From Linnemannia elongata (Eukaryota > Mortierellomycota > Mortierellomycetes > Mortierellales > Mortierellaceae): DNA of 64,000 bases. The notes beneath the pieces are model-generated. The model was not told the origin of the DNA, ran no database searches, and worked only from the letters and a program-made list of their open reading frames with translations. The stretch is from positions 1,302,001 to 1,366,000 of the forward strand of contig JAXBDG010000007.1 of NCBI GenBank assembly GCA_036320915.1, given 5' to 3'. Made by a program: the position numbers and the translations under genes. This document shows, piece after piece, positions 38,020 through 49,641 of this stretch; position 1 is the first letter of the stretch; each line of letters opens with the position of its first letter.

Positions 38020-39821
38020 GGTAGAAAATGTGTGGTGAGTTGTGTATTTGAAGTGAGGTGAGAGTTTGTGAAGAATGAAAGAGAGAGAGTTGCTGTGCTG
38101 ACAAAAAAAACGAATGAATGGCCAAAGACACAAAAAAAAGAAAAAGAAAAATCGTAAACAACAAAAAAAGAGTGACTGCTTCTAATTACCAAGAACGCAC
38201 ATGGTCAGTTGGTGGCGCTTTTTGACCCACAGAGCGGAAACAGCGGCGCAGACCCCTCCTTCCTGCGCATTCTCCTCAAGGCGCACTCGAACCCCTCTAT
38301 GCGCTTTTCCTTTTAATATAAACCTGCCACAAGTTCATAGCTTTTTTTTTCTATCCTCTTCCTCCTCCCACTCTTTTCTCTGCGTAGGATCAAATGCCTT
38401 TTGCAAAAGGAGGACCGAGCACAAGTTAAGAGACAAAAAAAATCCCTCTCAGCTATGTTTGTGAAGAAAACGTGCTTCTCTTCCTTTCCAGCCATTCCAT
38501 CTTCCATCTGTGCCTGGCAAGTCAATGCTTGTGAATAAGCTGAAAAGTCTACGGCATTCACGCTGACCAACAGTTTTTACAGAAAATGAGATCTAGCGTC
38601 AGTGCTCCCCCTCCCACCCTCAATGCATGCGGCGCGTCCCTTTAGTCTCGTTTGTTCTTTGAATGTCTTTCGACTTGGCACGTTCCTCTGAACCTTTCTC
38701 CGCTTTCTTTCTCTATTTCTCCACACTGTATCCCGCAACATGTTTGCTCTGCACTTTCACTTCAGTTGATCAGGCCATCTCTCAGGTAGCTCTTGAAGCA
38801 TCAAAGAGACAAACAAACACAAGGATGTGGGTAAACGCGAGGACTAGGCCAGTCGAAATTCCCACTAACATGATAAAGAGACAAACATGGATGAGTGACA
38901 ATAGTCTTTCCTCAGTGGACTATTTTGACAAGGCGAAGAGTTGTGAAAATCGAGGTTGTTCTGAAAGCACTTCAAATCTCTGTTCCGCGCCCAGCGAAGG
39001 TGAAGAGTAAGAAGTCAATTGGTACTGCAGCGATAAGGGTAATCCGTCGTAGTGGGTCGTCGAACTTGACAGTCAATTGGATGAGAAAGAGGGGGTGGTG
39101 AAGCAATAAGTAGGGTAAAATACAGAAACGAGAGAGCTGACGAATGTTTGCCAACCACGCATGAAAAGCAAAAGAGAGCTAGAGTGGAATGTTTGTGTGC
39201 AACCGTAAGAAAAAGAAAAACCACTCGTAATTCAACCGACATGCAGGTCAGTTGGACAAACAAATAAACAACAAAAAGGGTTTTCGACGATGATAATTTG
39301 CGATTCGAGTAGAGTGGACGAGTGTGAGGGATGGAGGAGACGAAGAACAAACAAAAGTAGTGAGCTTTCGGCTATTCGTTTTTTGCTTGTCTGCTTCACT
39401 AGGTTCACTTCGCTTTTTATCCATTGAGGAAAGGAACAACACGCTTCCGATTGATTGTTGTTTGTTGATTGTGTTATTCTTGTTTATCGACTAGTATCCC
39501 GATGTCGTTGTTCTCACTTTCTTTTTGTGCTGTCGACCAAGGAGTTGAAGCCTGCGTGCATGTGTGTGCATTTTGCCTTTGTCAAAGATATCCGTTGCAT
39601 TACTGTGACGAAGGATAATTCACTTCACCGGTCCAGACTGTTTGCCCCACTGGACCTGGTATTGAAAAGAAGCATGCGCCGTCAATATGCGCGTCCCTCC
39701 TTCGCTCTTCTATCCCACACCTTTATTCACACACCCTGTCCAGGACAGCGTTCGTACCCCACGTCCGCACCGAGTTCTTTTTCTCACTTCGTGTCCTTTC
39801 CACGCTACTGCCGGGTCATCC
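38020..39821. other. Intergenic region, divergent promoters of DBP8 and DUF3712 gene
   Basis: About 1.8 kb. CT-rich at both ends, AT-rich in the middle. Short open frames on both strands have no features. Nothing else was recognised. Confidence 0.5.
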
Positions 39822-39830
39822 TATTTAAAT
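39822..39830 (+). promoter_or_regulatory. TATA-like box of DUF3712 gene
   Basis: TATTTAAAT 110 bp upstream of the ATG with a CT-rich start region about 30 bp downstream. Confidence 0.4.
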
Positions 39831-39939
39831 GATCCATCTTCTACTCTCCTTCTTTTTCTCCAGATTGACATCTCTTTCCAACCACTCGGCCTCCTCTCCT
39901 TCCTCTCTCCTCCTCCTCCTCCCTTCCCTCCCATTCACC

Positions 39940-41926
39940 ATGAAGTTCTCCCTGAAGGTTGCTGCCGTCGGTGCCCTTCTGGCCACAGTCGCCATTGCTG
40001 CCCCCGTCGAAGTCGAAAAGCGCGATGCCAATTCTGACCGCATTGCCGCCTGCTTTGTAGCGTACGTATCCATGTTGTATTTACCCGTTATTAACAGCGA
40101 TTGAAATATAGCGCCATGTTGGTCTTACCTGTCTCGTCGCGTTTGTTTCCCTCTAGTCTCATCTTTACCGGCGCATGGCCCGGAAGCTGCCAAGCTGCTG
40201 TTTCTGTAAGTTTGGTTGGAGTCATCAGCGCTACATTCTCGTTTCTTTGCCTCCCTTTGACTTGGCCACGCTTTGACAACCAATGCATCTTACCCCTTTA
40301 TTCTGCTGAATTTCAATCATCCTCCTCTGCGATTGCCCATACCTCGCATACATAGGTCAGCGTCGGTTTGATCCAAGCTATCAAGATCAACCAGATGTCC
40401 ATGGACTTTACCCCCGCCAACCCCTGGGCACCCACCACGTCGTCTAACAGTGTCGTTGCGACCATGCTCTCCATCCCCGGCATCACCCTTCCCATCGACT
40501 CTGTCCGCCAGCACATCATCATCACCGTACGTATCCCCTTGTCTCTCTCCTTTGTTGGCGCTCTTCATGTTGTGTTTTCCTCTTCTGCTGATTTGCCATT
40601 TAGTATTGCAGCGAATATTTTAGTGTTTGTATAGGCATTTGTTTGTTGTTTACGGATGCACAAACAACAATCAATAAATAACACCTCTTCTCTCCCTTCT
40701 CTGCTGACACTCTGCTCCCAATCGCCTTTTCCATCCACCACCCTTCGCACACATAGGATGGCGGTGTTCAGCTGGGTAACATCGACACCCCCTGGTCCGC
40801 CGCAAGCGTACAAGGAAGCACCCTCACCACCGCCTTCCCCAGCTCAACCCTCAACATTTTTCCCGACGCCCACGCAGCATTCTCAAACTTTGTCAGCACT
40901 CTCTCTACCTCTGCCACCCACGATGTCACTCTCCAGGGCGCCGTCGACGCCAAGCTCAACCTCGGCATCTTTGGCCACCTGACAATCCCTGACATTGGCT
41001 TCAAGACCACCACCACCTTCCAGGGCCTCAACGGTTTGAAAACTGTCGACTATATCTTCCTGGTCGACACCGACACGAGCTCCGTCATTGGCACCATCTT
41101 CATGTCCGCCATCGTCAACATCAAGAACCCGTCCAACTTGTCCCTCAAACTTGGAACTGTCACTTTCAACACCACCTACAATGGCGAGTACGTCGGCCCC
41201 TCGACCATCAAGAACATGGTCCTCGTCCCCGGAAATAACTACCTCATCTCCTCCACCACCCTCGACACGTCCCTCACGGGCGTCACCGACCTTTTGAACC
41301 ACATCGGCTCCGGCGACTCCGTTCTGACCTTGTCCACCGACGCCAACACCTCTACTAACGTCGCCCTCAATGCCGGCCTTGCTGCCGTCAAGTCTCAAAT
41401 GACCATCCCCCAGAACTTTGGTTCCTCTGCCATGTCCCAACCCCCTTACAAGAACTGGTCCCTCAAACTCCTCCCCACAACCCCAACCGACTACGTCTTC
41501 CAGGCCACCGCCACCTTCCAGTCGCCCTACTACGGCTATCCCCTGCAGATGGTCCATGCCCTCCCAGAATACCAGGATAACTTTATCCAAGCACTCGGCA
41601 TGAGCGCCGACAGTGACCAACTGCGTCTGTTCGACTTCCTTGACACCCTGACCTACAACATCAACGGCGATGGCACCGCCACTGTTACGTTCAACATGAA
41701 GCTCAACAAGGGCGGCATCACTCGCAAGCCTGTCCTCCAACAGATCGTCAACTTTGCCAACGCCCACGGGTATATTACGACCGAGTTCATGTGGTATGCA
41801 GAAGTTATTCTCAACAACGATGGCGTCCACCGCCTTGTCGATTGGAGCAACCTCGGAATCGGTGCCTCGAACCCTATCCAGATCAATGTCGGCCCCGACT
41901 TTGCCGCCATTATGACCATCACCTAA
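39940..41926 (+). CDS. Secreted DUF3712-type protein with Kex2 site
   Basis: Four exons: 39940-40061, 40157-40205, 40356-40526, 40757-41926, in phase, 503 residues. Residues 1-20 (MKFSLKVAAVGALLATVAIA) are a signal peptide. Residues 26-28 (EKR) form a dibasic Kex2-like cleavage site, so the mature chain probably starts at Asp29. The body is a repetitive beta-rich protein with conserved blocks seen in fungal DUF3712 (PF12505) proteins: VTLQGAVDAKLNLGIFGHLTI, TTTFQGLNGLKTVDY, LGTVTFNTTYNGEYVG, ending FAAIMTIT. The function of the family is unknown; members are often predicted as cell-surface or LEA-like. Codon use is strongly C-ending, as in highly expressed genes. A polyadenylation signal lies 56 bp after the stop. 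Confidence 0.85.
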
Positions 41927-41981
41927 ACAACTTGTTACCTCCTTAAGCCCCGCTATACCCTTGCATACTTTTTTTTCGTGC

Positions 41982-41987
41982 AATAAA
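41982..41987 (+). terminator. AATAAA polyadenylation signal, DUF3712 gene
   Basis: AATAAA in the 185-bp gap between the convergent DUF3712 and ATG18 genes. Confidence 0.5.
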
Positions 41988-42111
41988 GTATCTGCATGCA
42001 CCTCTACTTAGATTTTCTCTTGCTTCATCAGCATTTGTTTTATTTTTGCAAAAAAAAAAAGTATTAGGTACCTTTCTCATATTCATTATGTCCGCATGTT
42101 CAAATGTCGCC

Positions 42112-42895
42112 TCAATCGGATCCGGGAGAGTTTCCGTACTCGTCACTGCTAGTATCCAGCAAACTGTATTGCTTGAGAAGGACACACGGTCCGCCGTTCT
42201 CGAGGTCAATGTTGTACTGGTAAAGGTATCCGTCTGAAGTTGCAACCATCACCTGTGGCGTTGTGCTATCAGGAACATAAGGATGTAAGAGAAAGAGGTG
42301 TACAACATGTTAGGCACTGAAAGTCCCATAAACTCATAACATTCTTTCTCTAAAGAAACACAGTAACATACTTGCTGAGAGCAATGACGCTCTGGACACC
42401 TGCGCTTGGCAACTTGAGGTAGGCGAAATCTCGCGAGGGTTCAAAGATCTCGGTAATGGCACCTGGAAGATAGGAACCGACACTTCCTGCAAGATTCCGC
42501 CCAAAGTGCATCGACTGACGTCTAAGAGCCGATCTATATCAAGTCAAAGTGAATACATAAATAAAACCATGATCAGTTAAGTAAATCCAAGGTTCTTTCT
42601 TCGTGCCCATGCAGTACATTCGGAGAATCTCCGCTGAGCATACCCCATTCCTGACTTTTTAAAATCCAGAGATCCGTCCAAGAGTCCTCCATTCCGTTGA
42701 CTGTTGTTGGGGCTCGTTCCTCCTCCCAGCTTGAAAATGTGCACTGTATCGGTATCACTCGAGACACAGAGGAGAGTACTGACAAGGTTGAAGGAGAGTG
42801 AATATATCCGTGCCGAATGTGATCCGCGTCTGAACTGGTACAGCCTCTGAGCATTAGGTATCGACCAGATCCGAATGACCGTCCCCTGTAGTATC

Positions 42896-42936
<41 letters not shown>

Positions 42937-44096
42937 AAACCAAAGATTAATACTCGTTACGCACTCATATCTGCAACGATTTACGATACATATAAACTGG
43001 CGAGCTCCTTAATGTACCTTGTCACTTGCTGTGGCGAGCATGGTTCCTTCAGAGTTAATAGAAATGTTGGAGACAGAAGTCTTGTGGGCCTGAACAATGT
43101 TGACGACTTGAAGAGTCAGAGCATTGAAAATCAGAACATCGCCCGAAGGTCCATGAGAATCATCGCGTCCATTTTTGGAGAAGGGCGAGGTGGGTGAAGG
43201 AGTTGGGGATGGATATGCAAGATAGCAATTTTCGCTAGATGGTGAAAGGGCGCAAATAGCTACATGTCATAACAAGTATTTTATGATGCGTTAATTTTCT
43301 GCTGTCGCCTGCATCGGTGAATAACGTACAAGAAGTGTTCTCAAGTATCTTGGTGCCATTACCTTGAGGATTGGGGCTGGTTTCGATAGTATGGAGCAAC
43401 TTCATGTTGCTGATGTCGTACACGTAGATTTGGTCCTCCAGCACAACAATGAGCCGCTTTCTGTTGAGCTTGACCGAGAGGATGGATGTTGGGAATGTCA
43501 ACTCGCAAATGGTAGATTGGCGCTAATTATTTAGGAATTGAGACGTGGTCAGCGCCATTTCGTAAATCAATATGATAATCGCCAACACGCGTGTCTTGGC
43601 ATTATTTACCTTAGTATTAATGATTTGCAGTCGCCGGGGTGAGGATGCAGGCCGGTCTGCGGCACCTACAATCGCCACCAGGGATGTGCTGAAAAGCATC
43701 TCTACTATTCCAACCGAGCTATCGGCTGATAAACGAAAAGAGTATAGGACGTTGTTCGTTCGTCAGCTAACAATGGCAACGCTCTAGTGGTATTGTTATA
43801 CATAAATCGTTCAGAAGTAGGGGACATACATTTGGAATAGCACTGTCCGAAGGGGTCGCAGTTGTAAATCTTGAAACCATTCTTTGTCCCCACAGATATG
43901 CAACTGCGTAGTGAAAATGGAAAGTAAACGCGCAAAATAACAGAAAGCAAAAAAAATGAAGGTTAGTCCCGAAGGGCCACTTTGGTGTTCCTACACTCAT
44001 GCCACGTTTCCATTTCATTGCTGAGAATGAGTGAGCAACATGCCTAAAGTCTTGGTTGAAGTTGATAAAGAGCAGCTCGCCGTCCTTGACGTTCAT
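42112..44096 (-). CDS. ATG18: ATG18 PROPPIN (WIPI), autophagy
   Basis: Seven-bladed beta-propeller that binds PI3P and PI(3,5)P2 and recruits ATG2 to the phagophore. Eight exons: 44096-44044, 43903-43830, 43725-43610, 43522-43363, 43259-43018, 42885-42644, 42533-42372, 42265-42112, all phases matching, 400 residues (WIPI about 440-450, yeast 500). Family blocks: [103 protein letters not shown]. The lipid-binding FRRG is at residues 233-236. The 6CD loop ([18 protein letters not shown]) is short. Intron 1 has a GC donor (TTTAG|GCATGT), forced by frame. Intron 5 carries a 36-base T run just before its acceptor. Divergent from the acyl-CoA synthetase gene. Confidence 0.95.
42897..42932. repeat. 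A36 homopolymer in ATG18 intron 5
   Basis: On the coding strand a T36 run 11 bases before the acceptor, acting as polypyrimidine tract. Confidence 0.95.
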
Positions 44097-46444
44097 TGTT
44101 GTTCCTGAGGTTGCTGTGGGTTGTTGTGTTGGTGGGCTGTTGAGGTGGGCGGGGAAGTTGGAAGAGTGTCAGTGTTGGGTTAGTGTTTGAGCCATTGCAG
44201 GAAGGCTGCTCAACGTGCAGCTGAACTCAGGAGGTCACAGAAGGCCATGCTACGCTCCTTAATAGATACTTCCAAAGTCACATGACACTTGGACATCTAG
44301 GCGTGAGTCCTGCAGAGTACAATAAGCGGCTGCATGTTTGCAGGGATATGGTACAAGTGAACGTGGATATTGAAATACGCTGAGCTCGAGTAAGTACTCT
44401 TGCGACAAAAAAAAGGCTCTCGCATACACACGTTGCCTACAAGGTAACAGAAGTACTTCGTTGGAAAGAGGTTGAGAAGGCGCGAAACAGGTGTGGAATT
44501 CCATCGTGTGGAGAAAATATTCAGCGCCAAAAAGCTGAGTAAGTTGTTTCTCCGCCCTTCTTCCTCCTCCACAAACACAACAGTGCCTGTAGCCGCTTTC
44601 TGGCACTGCAAAGAACTCCTTTCATCCGACCCCTTCTCCCATACAACCATCCCTACATCCGCTCTCTTTCACTCTAGTAGACGATGCACATGTATGCCGG
44701 GCTTATGAACTGGCAACTACCTTTGCACATGAAAAGCACAGCCTTCAACTCCGGAGTAACAAAGGAAGTGAAGAGCAAGGCACGGTGATAGCAAGGAAAT
44801 AGCAACTTCAGGAACAAAATCTGCCACAAAGAATGATTGAGGAATGAAACGATAAACAACTTGTGCATACATCAAGTAGAATATGCGTTAGTAGGTTTGG
44901 CATTGGCGTGTGATCCCATCATGTATATGTCGTTTAGAGAACGAGAGACAAAGAGACAGATACATCCTCGTGCTTCAATAGTGACAGACAAGGCCGACGG
45001 GAAGATACTAATAATTCGCGTTCCTTTTTGTTATCTACAAACCCGGTCTCTTTTGACAAATCCAGTGGTCGAGATGTAAGCATCTCCCCGCAGAACAATG
45101 CGCACCAACACAACAAAACACAAACAAAGGAGGAACAAAAGACTTCAAAAGAGTCCAAAGTCGGGAGTGAAGCATGATTGGCTGGTTTGAGTTCAAAGGG
45201 TGCACAGAGCATAGAGCATGAAGAAAACAAAGGAATTGTGGGTGTTGGGCATGTGGGTCTCTTTTGAGGCGGGAGGTTAGAAGTAATTTTGCCCAGACCA
45301 AGTTTTTCACACTCTCTTTTTTTTATTTTGAGCAAATTGGGGGAACACAACAGCACTGTCTAGACAGGCACAGACACAGACAACCGTACCCCCTCCACAA
45401 GATCTTGGACATGAAGGAAAAGAACCAAAAGGAATTGCATTTTGTGTCGCCATCTGGTTTGCTACTCGCTCTTGCTCGTTACGTCTCCTCCAATGCTTGG
45501 CAGAGCCACCTTGTGGTTCATGTTTGATTGATTGTTACGTGGCGTTAAGGTGGAATGAAGGCTAGAAGGTTTTGAGAACCCAGTAGAAGAGAGGAAGAAG
45601 AGAGGAAGAAAAAGATCCTGAAAAGCAAAGGATTCGTTGGAGGGTGGTTTACAAAGAGAGATGAAGATGGATATGTTATTTTGTTGCATACCCTTTTTTA
45701 TTCTTTCGTTATCCTTCTGTTTGCTGGATGCAGCTTTGTGTGCTTGTTAAACTTACGGGAGTCAAGACCGACCAGATAACGAGTGAAATGTTGTTTGATG
45801 CACTCAGTAAGGTTTGTGGTGAACCTGGAGACCGATGGATCCTGTGTTTACACCATCGGAGAAAGTATGTGTGAGAATGTTTACGATGCTTTGACTTTCA
45901 GTGTGTAGGGTGAGAGCAAACCGTTATAAAAGAAGAATAAGCGGCAGGCAGACGAAATAAAAGGATGGATGGAAGGCGAGGGAATGCGAAAAAATAGTAG
46001 AAGGCCCGATGATTGAGAGCGCGGGCGCGCACCTGGGGTGGGATGTGGGAGATAAAAGACCGACCAGGAGAGGAGGAGGACAAAGACCGAGATGGAGCGG
46101 CAGGACTTTTTACACTGCGCGAAGCGCGTGCTTTCATTATATGAAGTGACAACAATGGGGGAGAGAGTGAAGATGAAGGATAAGCATTGGCATGCGACGA
46201 AGACCGACACCGACGGACGAGCAAGTAAAATCAAAAGGAAGGAAAGAAAGCCGGCCGGGGCTGCATTCTTGTGCAAGTTAGTGACTGAAATCACCCCAAC
46301 CCAAATCGTTTTAGAAGACAAGAACACATACAACAAGGACCAACAATCTAGAAAGACAAGCAAAGTTTCATGAACCTTGTTGTGCTCGTTCCCACTTGTT
46401 CACCTTACTCCTCCACACCCCCTTCACCACCCATCAAGAACTTC
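44097..46444. other. Intergenic region, divergent promoters of ATG18 and acyl-CoA synthetase
   Basis: About 2.4 kb, AT-rich with CT-rich sequence near both genes. Open frames up to 160 codons on the minus strand lack any recognisable feature. No RNA gene was seen. Confidence 0.5.
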
Positions 46445-46451
46445 TATATAT
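46445..46451 (+). promoter_or_regulatory. TATA-like box of acyl-CoA synthetase
   Basis: TATATAT followed by long T/C runs, 220 bp upstream of the ATG. Confidence 0.35.
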
Positions 46452-46664
46452 TTTCCTTTTTTTTTTTTTTCCTTTTTCTTTTTTCCTTTTCTTCTTTGCT
46501 CAACCCCACCACCACTGCCATACCCCCCCTTATTCTGTTCCCTTCTCTTTATCACTCCCCTATAACCGTTGTAGTTACACAGCGTCCCTTTCTTAACGAA
46601 CAATCTCTTTCACCTCATCATCTTTCTCTCATTTACACTTCTTTTCATTCAACAATAATCAACA

Positions 46665-49214
46665 ATGGCTCTTCACATGTTCTCCAACGTTGTCCCTAAC
46701 AGCCCCGAAGTCGCCGGTGAGGGCAAGCCCCGCCGCAGTTTCCTCTGCCCTGAGAAGCTGGTGGAAAATTACCCCTCTTCCAAGGCTGGTGTTGTCACTA
46801 CCCTCTATGAGAATTTTCTCGAGGGTGCCTACCGTTCCGGTAAGTCCAGCTATCTGATTGACATCCATCAGTTATGAATGATAGATGCATACGTGCGACA
46901 CATAAGTGATTCTGATCAACTCTGTATGTTTCTCATTTGTGTTATATCTTCCAGAGGGCAAGGAGTTCCTTGGTCATCGCCCTATTGTCAACGGCGTACC
47001 CCAAGGATACGAGTGGCAGACATACGACAAGGTCAAGGAGCGCGTCACCGCCTTTGGTGCCGGTCTCTCCCACCTCGGCCTTGCTCCCACCGGAAAGTTG
47101 GGTATCTTTGCCATCAACCGTCCCGAGTGGGTACGTCCTCGTATTTCTTTTTTTGTTAACAATTGGAAACCATTTACTCCACTCCTTTCCTTTCACCCCA
47201 ACACGGATCTGGATCTAAAAAAAAAAGGAAGCAACAAATTGACAACCCCCAACGTCTGACAATCACCGGTTCCCCCTCATTTTTCTTGACACGTTTTTAG
47301 ACCATGAGTGAGCTTGCCGGTTACGAGTACAACTACATCACCGTTCCCCTTTACGACACCTTGGGAGTCACTGCTATCGAGTTTATCGTCAACCAGACTG
47401 AGATGGAGGTCATCGTTGCTTCCCCCGACAAGGCTTCCATCATCCTCAACATGAAGGCCACCCTCCCCACCGTCAAGACCGTCATTGTCATGGGCGAGGT
47501 CACCGATGCCCTCGCCTCCGAGGCCAAGCAGTTGGACGTCAACATTCTCTCCTGGACCGATGTCGAGAAAAACGGACGCGACCAACCTGTCGAGGCCGTC
47601 CACCCCACCACAGAGGATATCGCCACCATCTGCTACACCTCTGGCACGACTGGCACCCCCAAGTAAGTTTCAACAAAGAAAAAGGGGCGACGGGGACAAT
47701 CTCCCTTACTGTATAATGCCAGACTGACGAACGCCAGGATCTAGATTGGTCCGTTCGTTTTGGATGATTGTACACGTGCTTACCTTGCCTTTTACATTTA
47801 TTTTTACTCATTTTTTAGGGGTGCTGTCTTGACCCACAAGAACTTTGTCTCGACTATCGGTTCCTTCCACATCATGGCCAAGCACGGAAAGTTCTTCATT
47901 CCCTCCAGCGCAGATACCCACGTCTCCTACCTCCCCCTGGCTCACGTCTTTGAGCGTCTCTGCCAGGCTGTCATGATCGCCGGAGGCACTCGCATCGGTT
48001 ACTACCAGGGAGACACCCTCAAGCTGCTCGATGACGTTGCTATCCTCCAGCCTACCATCTTTGCCTCAGTGCCCCGTCTCTTCAACCGCATTTACGACAA
48101 GGTCATGGCCGGTGTCCAGGCCAAGGGAGGCATTGCTGCCTTCCTCTTCAAGCGTGCCTACAACACCAAGAAGGCCAACCTCAGAAAGGGAATCTTGGAG
48201 CACGCCCTCTGGGACAGGATTGTCTTTGGCGCCATTCGTGCCCGCTTGGGTGGAAAGGTTAAGCATATCGTCTCTGGCTCTGCCCCTATCTCACCCGATG
48301 TCATGGATTTTCTCCGCATCTGCTTCAGTGCTGATGTCTATGAGGGCTACGGCCAGACTGAGCAAGCTGCCGGTTTGTGCATGAGCTACCGTGGCGATTT
48401 GACCCCTGGGCAGGTCGGACCCCCACAGCTGTGTGTCGAGGTCAAGCTGAGGGACATCCCTTCGATGAACTATACTAGCCAGGATAAGCCCTTCCCTCGC
48501 GGTGAGATTATGCTTCGCGGAAACTCTGTCTTCCAAGGATACTACAAGGCCCCCAAGCAGACCGCAGAGACCTTGGATGCCGAGGGTTGGTCCAGGTGAG
48601 CTATTTTATTACTTGTGACTATACGTTCACGCGTATGCGTGTTTGCGTACGAGTGTTTAGATTTAGTGGGATCAGTTTCACATTACTAACTGCTCAAAAC
48701 ACATGTTTTGGATGAATATTTACATAGCACTGGAGATGTCGGACAGTGGGACGCTCAGGGTCGCCTGGTTGTCATCGACCGTGTCAAGAACATCTTCAAG
48801 TTGGCCCAGGGTGAATACATCGCCCCCGAGAAGATCGAGGCTGTCCTCGCCAAGCACTACCTCGTCGCCCAGGTCTTTGTCTACGGCCACTCACTTCAGG
48901 CCACTCTCGTCGGAGTCGTCGTCCCCGATGCCGAGACCTTGAAGTTGTGGGCCAACGAGAACAAGTTGGGTCACAAGACCTATGAGGAGCTCTGCGCCGA
49001 ACCCCTTGTCCGCACCACTCTCCAGAAGGAACTCGCTGTCTTTGGAAGGGAGTCTGACCTTAAGGGTTTTGAGATTCTCAAGAATGTCTATGTTACACCT
49101 GAGCAGTTCTCAATCGAAAACGATCTTTTGACCCCTACCTTCAAGTTGAAGAGACACCAGGCCAAGGAGAAGTACGACGCCGAGATTGAGCGGATGTACA
49201 AGGAGATTGCATAA
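46665..49214 (+). CDS. Long-chain acyl-CoA synthetase (FAA1/LACS family)
   Basis: Activates long-chain fatty acids to acyl-CoA with ATP via an acyl-adenylate. Five exons: 46665-46839, 46955-47130, 47301-47662, 47819-48595, 48728-49214, in phase, 658 residues, typical for LACS. Motifs: AMP-binding P-loop YTSGTTGTPKGAVLTH beginning near residue 229 and split by intron 3; VSYLPLAHVFER; A5 motif YEGYGQTEQAAG; TGDVGQWDAQGRLVVIDR; A8/linker FKLAQGEYIAPEKIE, the LACS fatty-acyl signature region; C-terminal catalytic-type Lys in TPTFKLKRHQ. The N-terminus shows no signal peptide or clear membrane helix. The C-terminus YKEIA is not a PTS1. Strong C-ending codon bias suggests high expression, as expected in an oleaginous fungus (inference). 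Confidence 0.95.
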
Positions 49215-49641
49215 ACAACTTCAGTCGACTACCAACAGAACAACAAACAACAGTCACGCACTACCACCCACCTAGTACCACGACTTCTATATAGCATCCT
49301 TAATACCCAAACGGTTGGTTATTTGCCAACAAAATTAAACGAACATATTTTTCTACGAACACGCTGATTTGAGCCTCGTCAAGGAAGCATTGCCCTGACA
49401 TGTCATGCGACTGGTGTTAAGGGGTGGCTTGGCTCTCTTATTCATATTTTTTTGCCTTCACTTGCCTCCACTTTTCTCCCCAATCATCTACAACCTCACC
49501 ACACCCTCTGCGTCTTCCTTCCCTCTTCATTGATTTACTTGATCAAAATCCCTCAGACTCAGACAGCAATAACCACTCTTTCGCTCGACTCAATCTTTTC
49601 TCCCCCGACTTGGTGATAAACAACAAACACTTCATTACCCC
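49215..49641. other. Intergenic region between LACS and the 835-residue orphan
   Basis: LACS 3' flank and CT-rich 5' flank of the next gene. Nothing recognised. Confidence 0.5.

Noticed and set aside
40883..42001. 372-codon minus-strand frame opposite the DUF3712 gene
   Set aside because: Antisense shadow caused by strong C-ending codon bias; it runs into the 3' flank and has no features.
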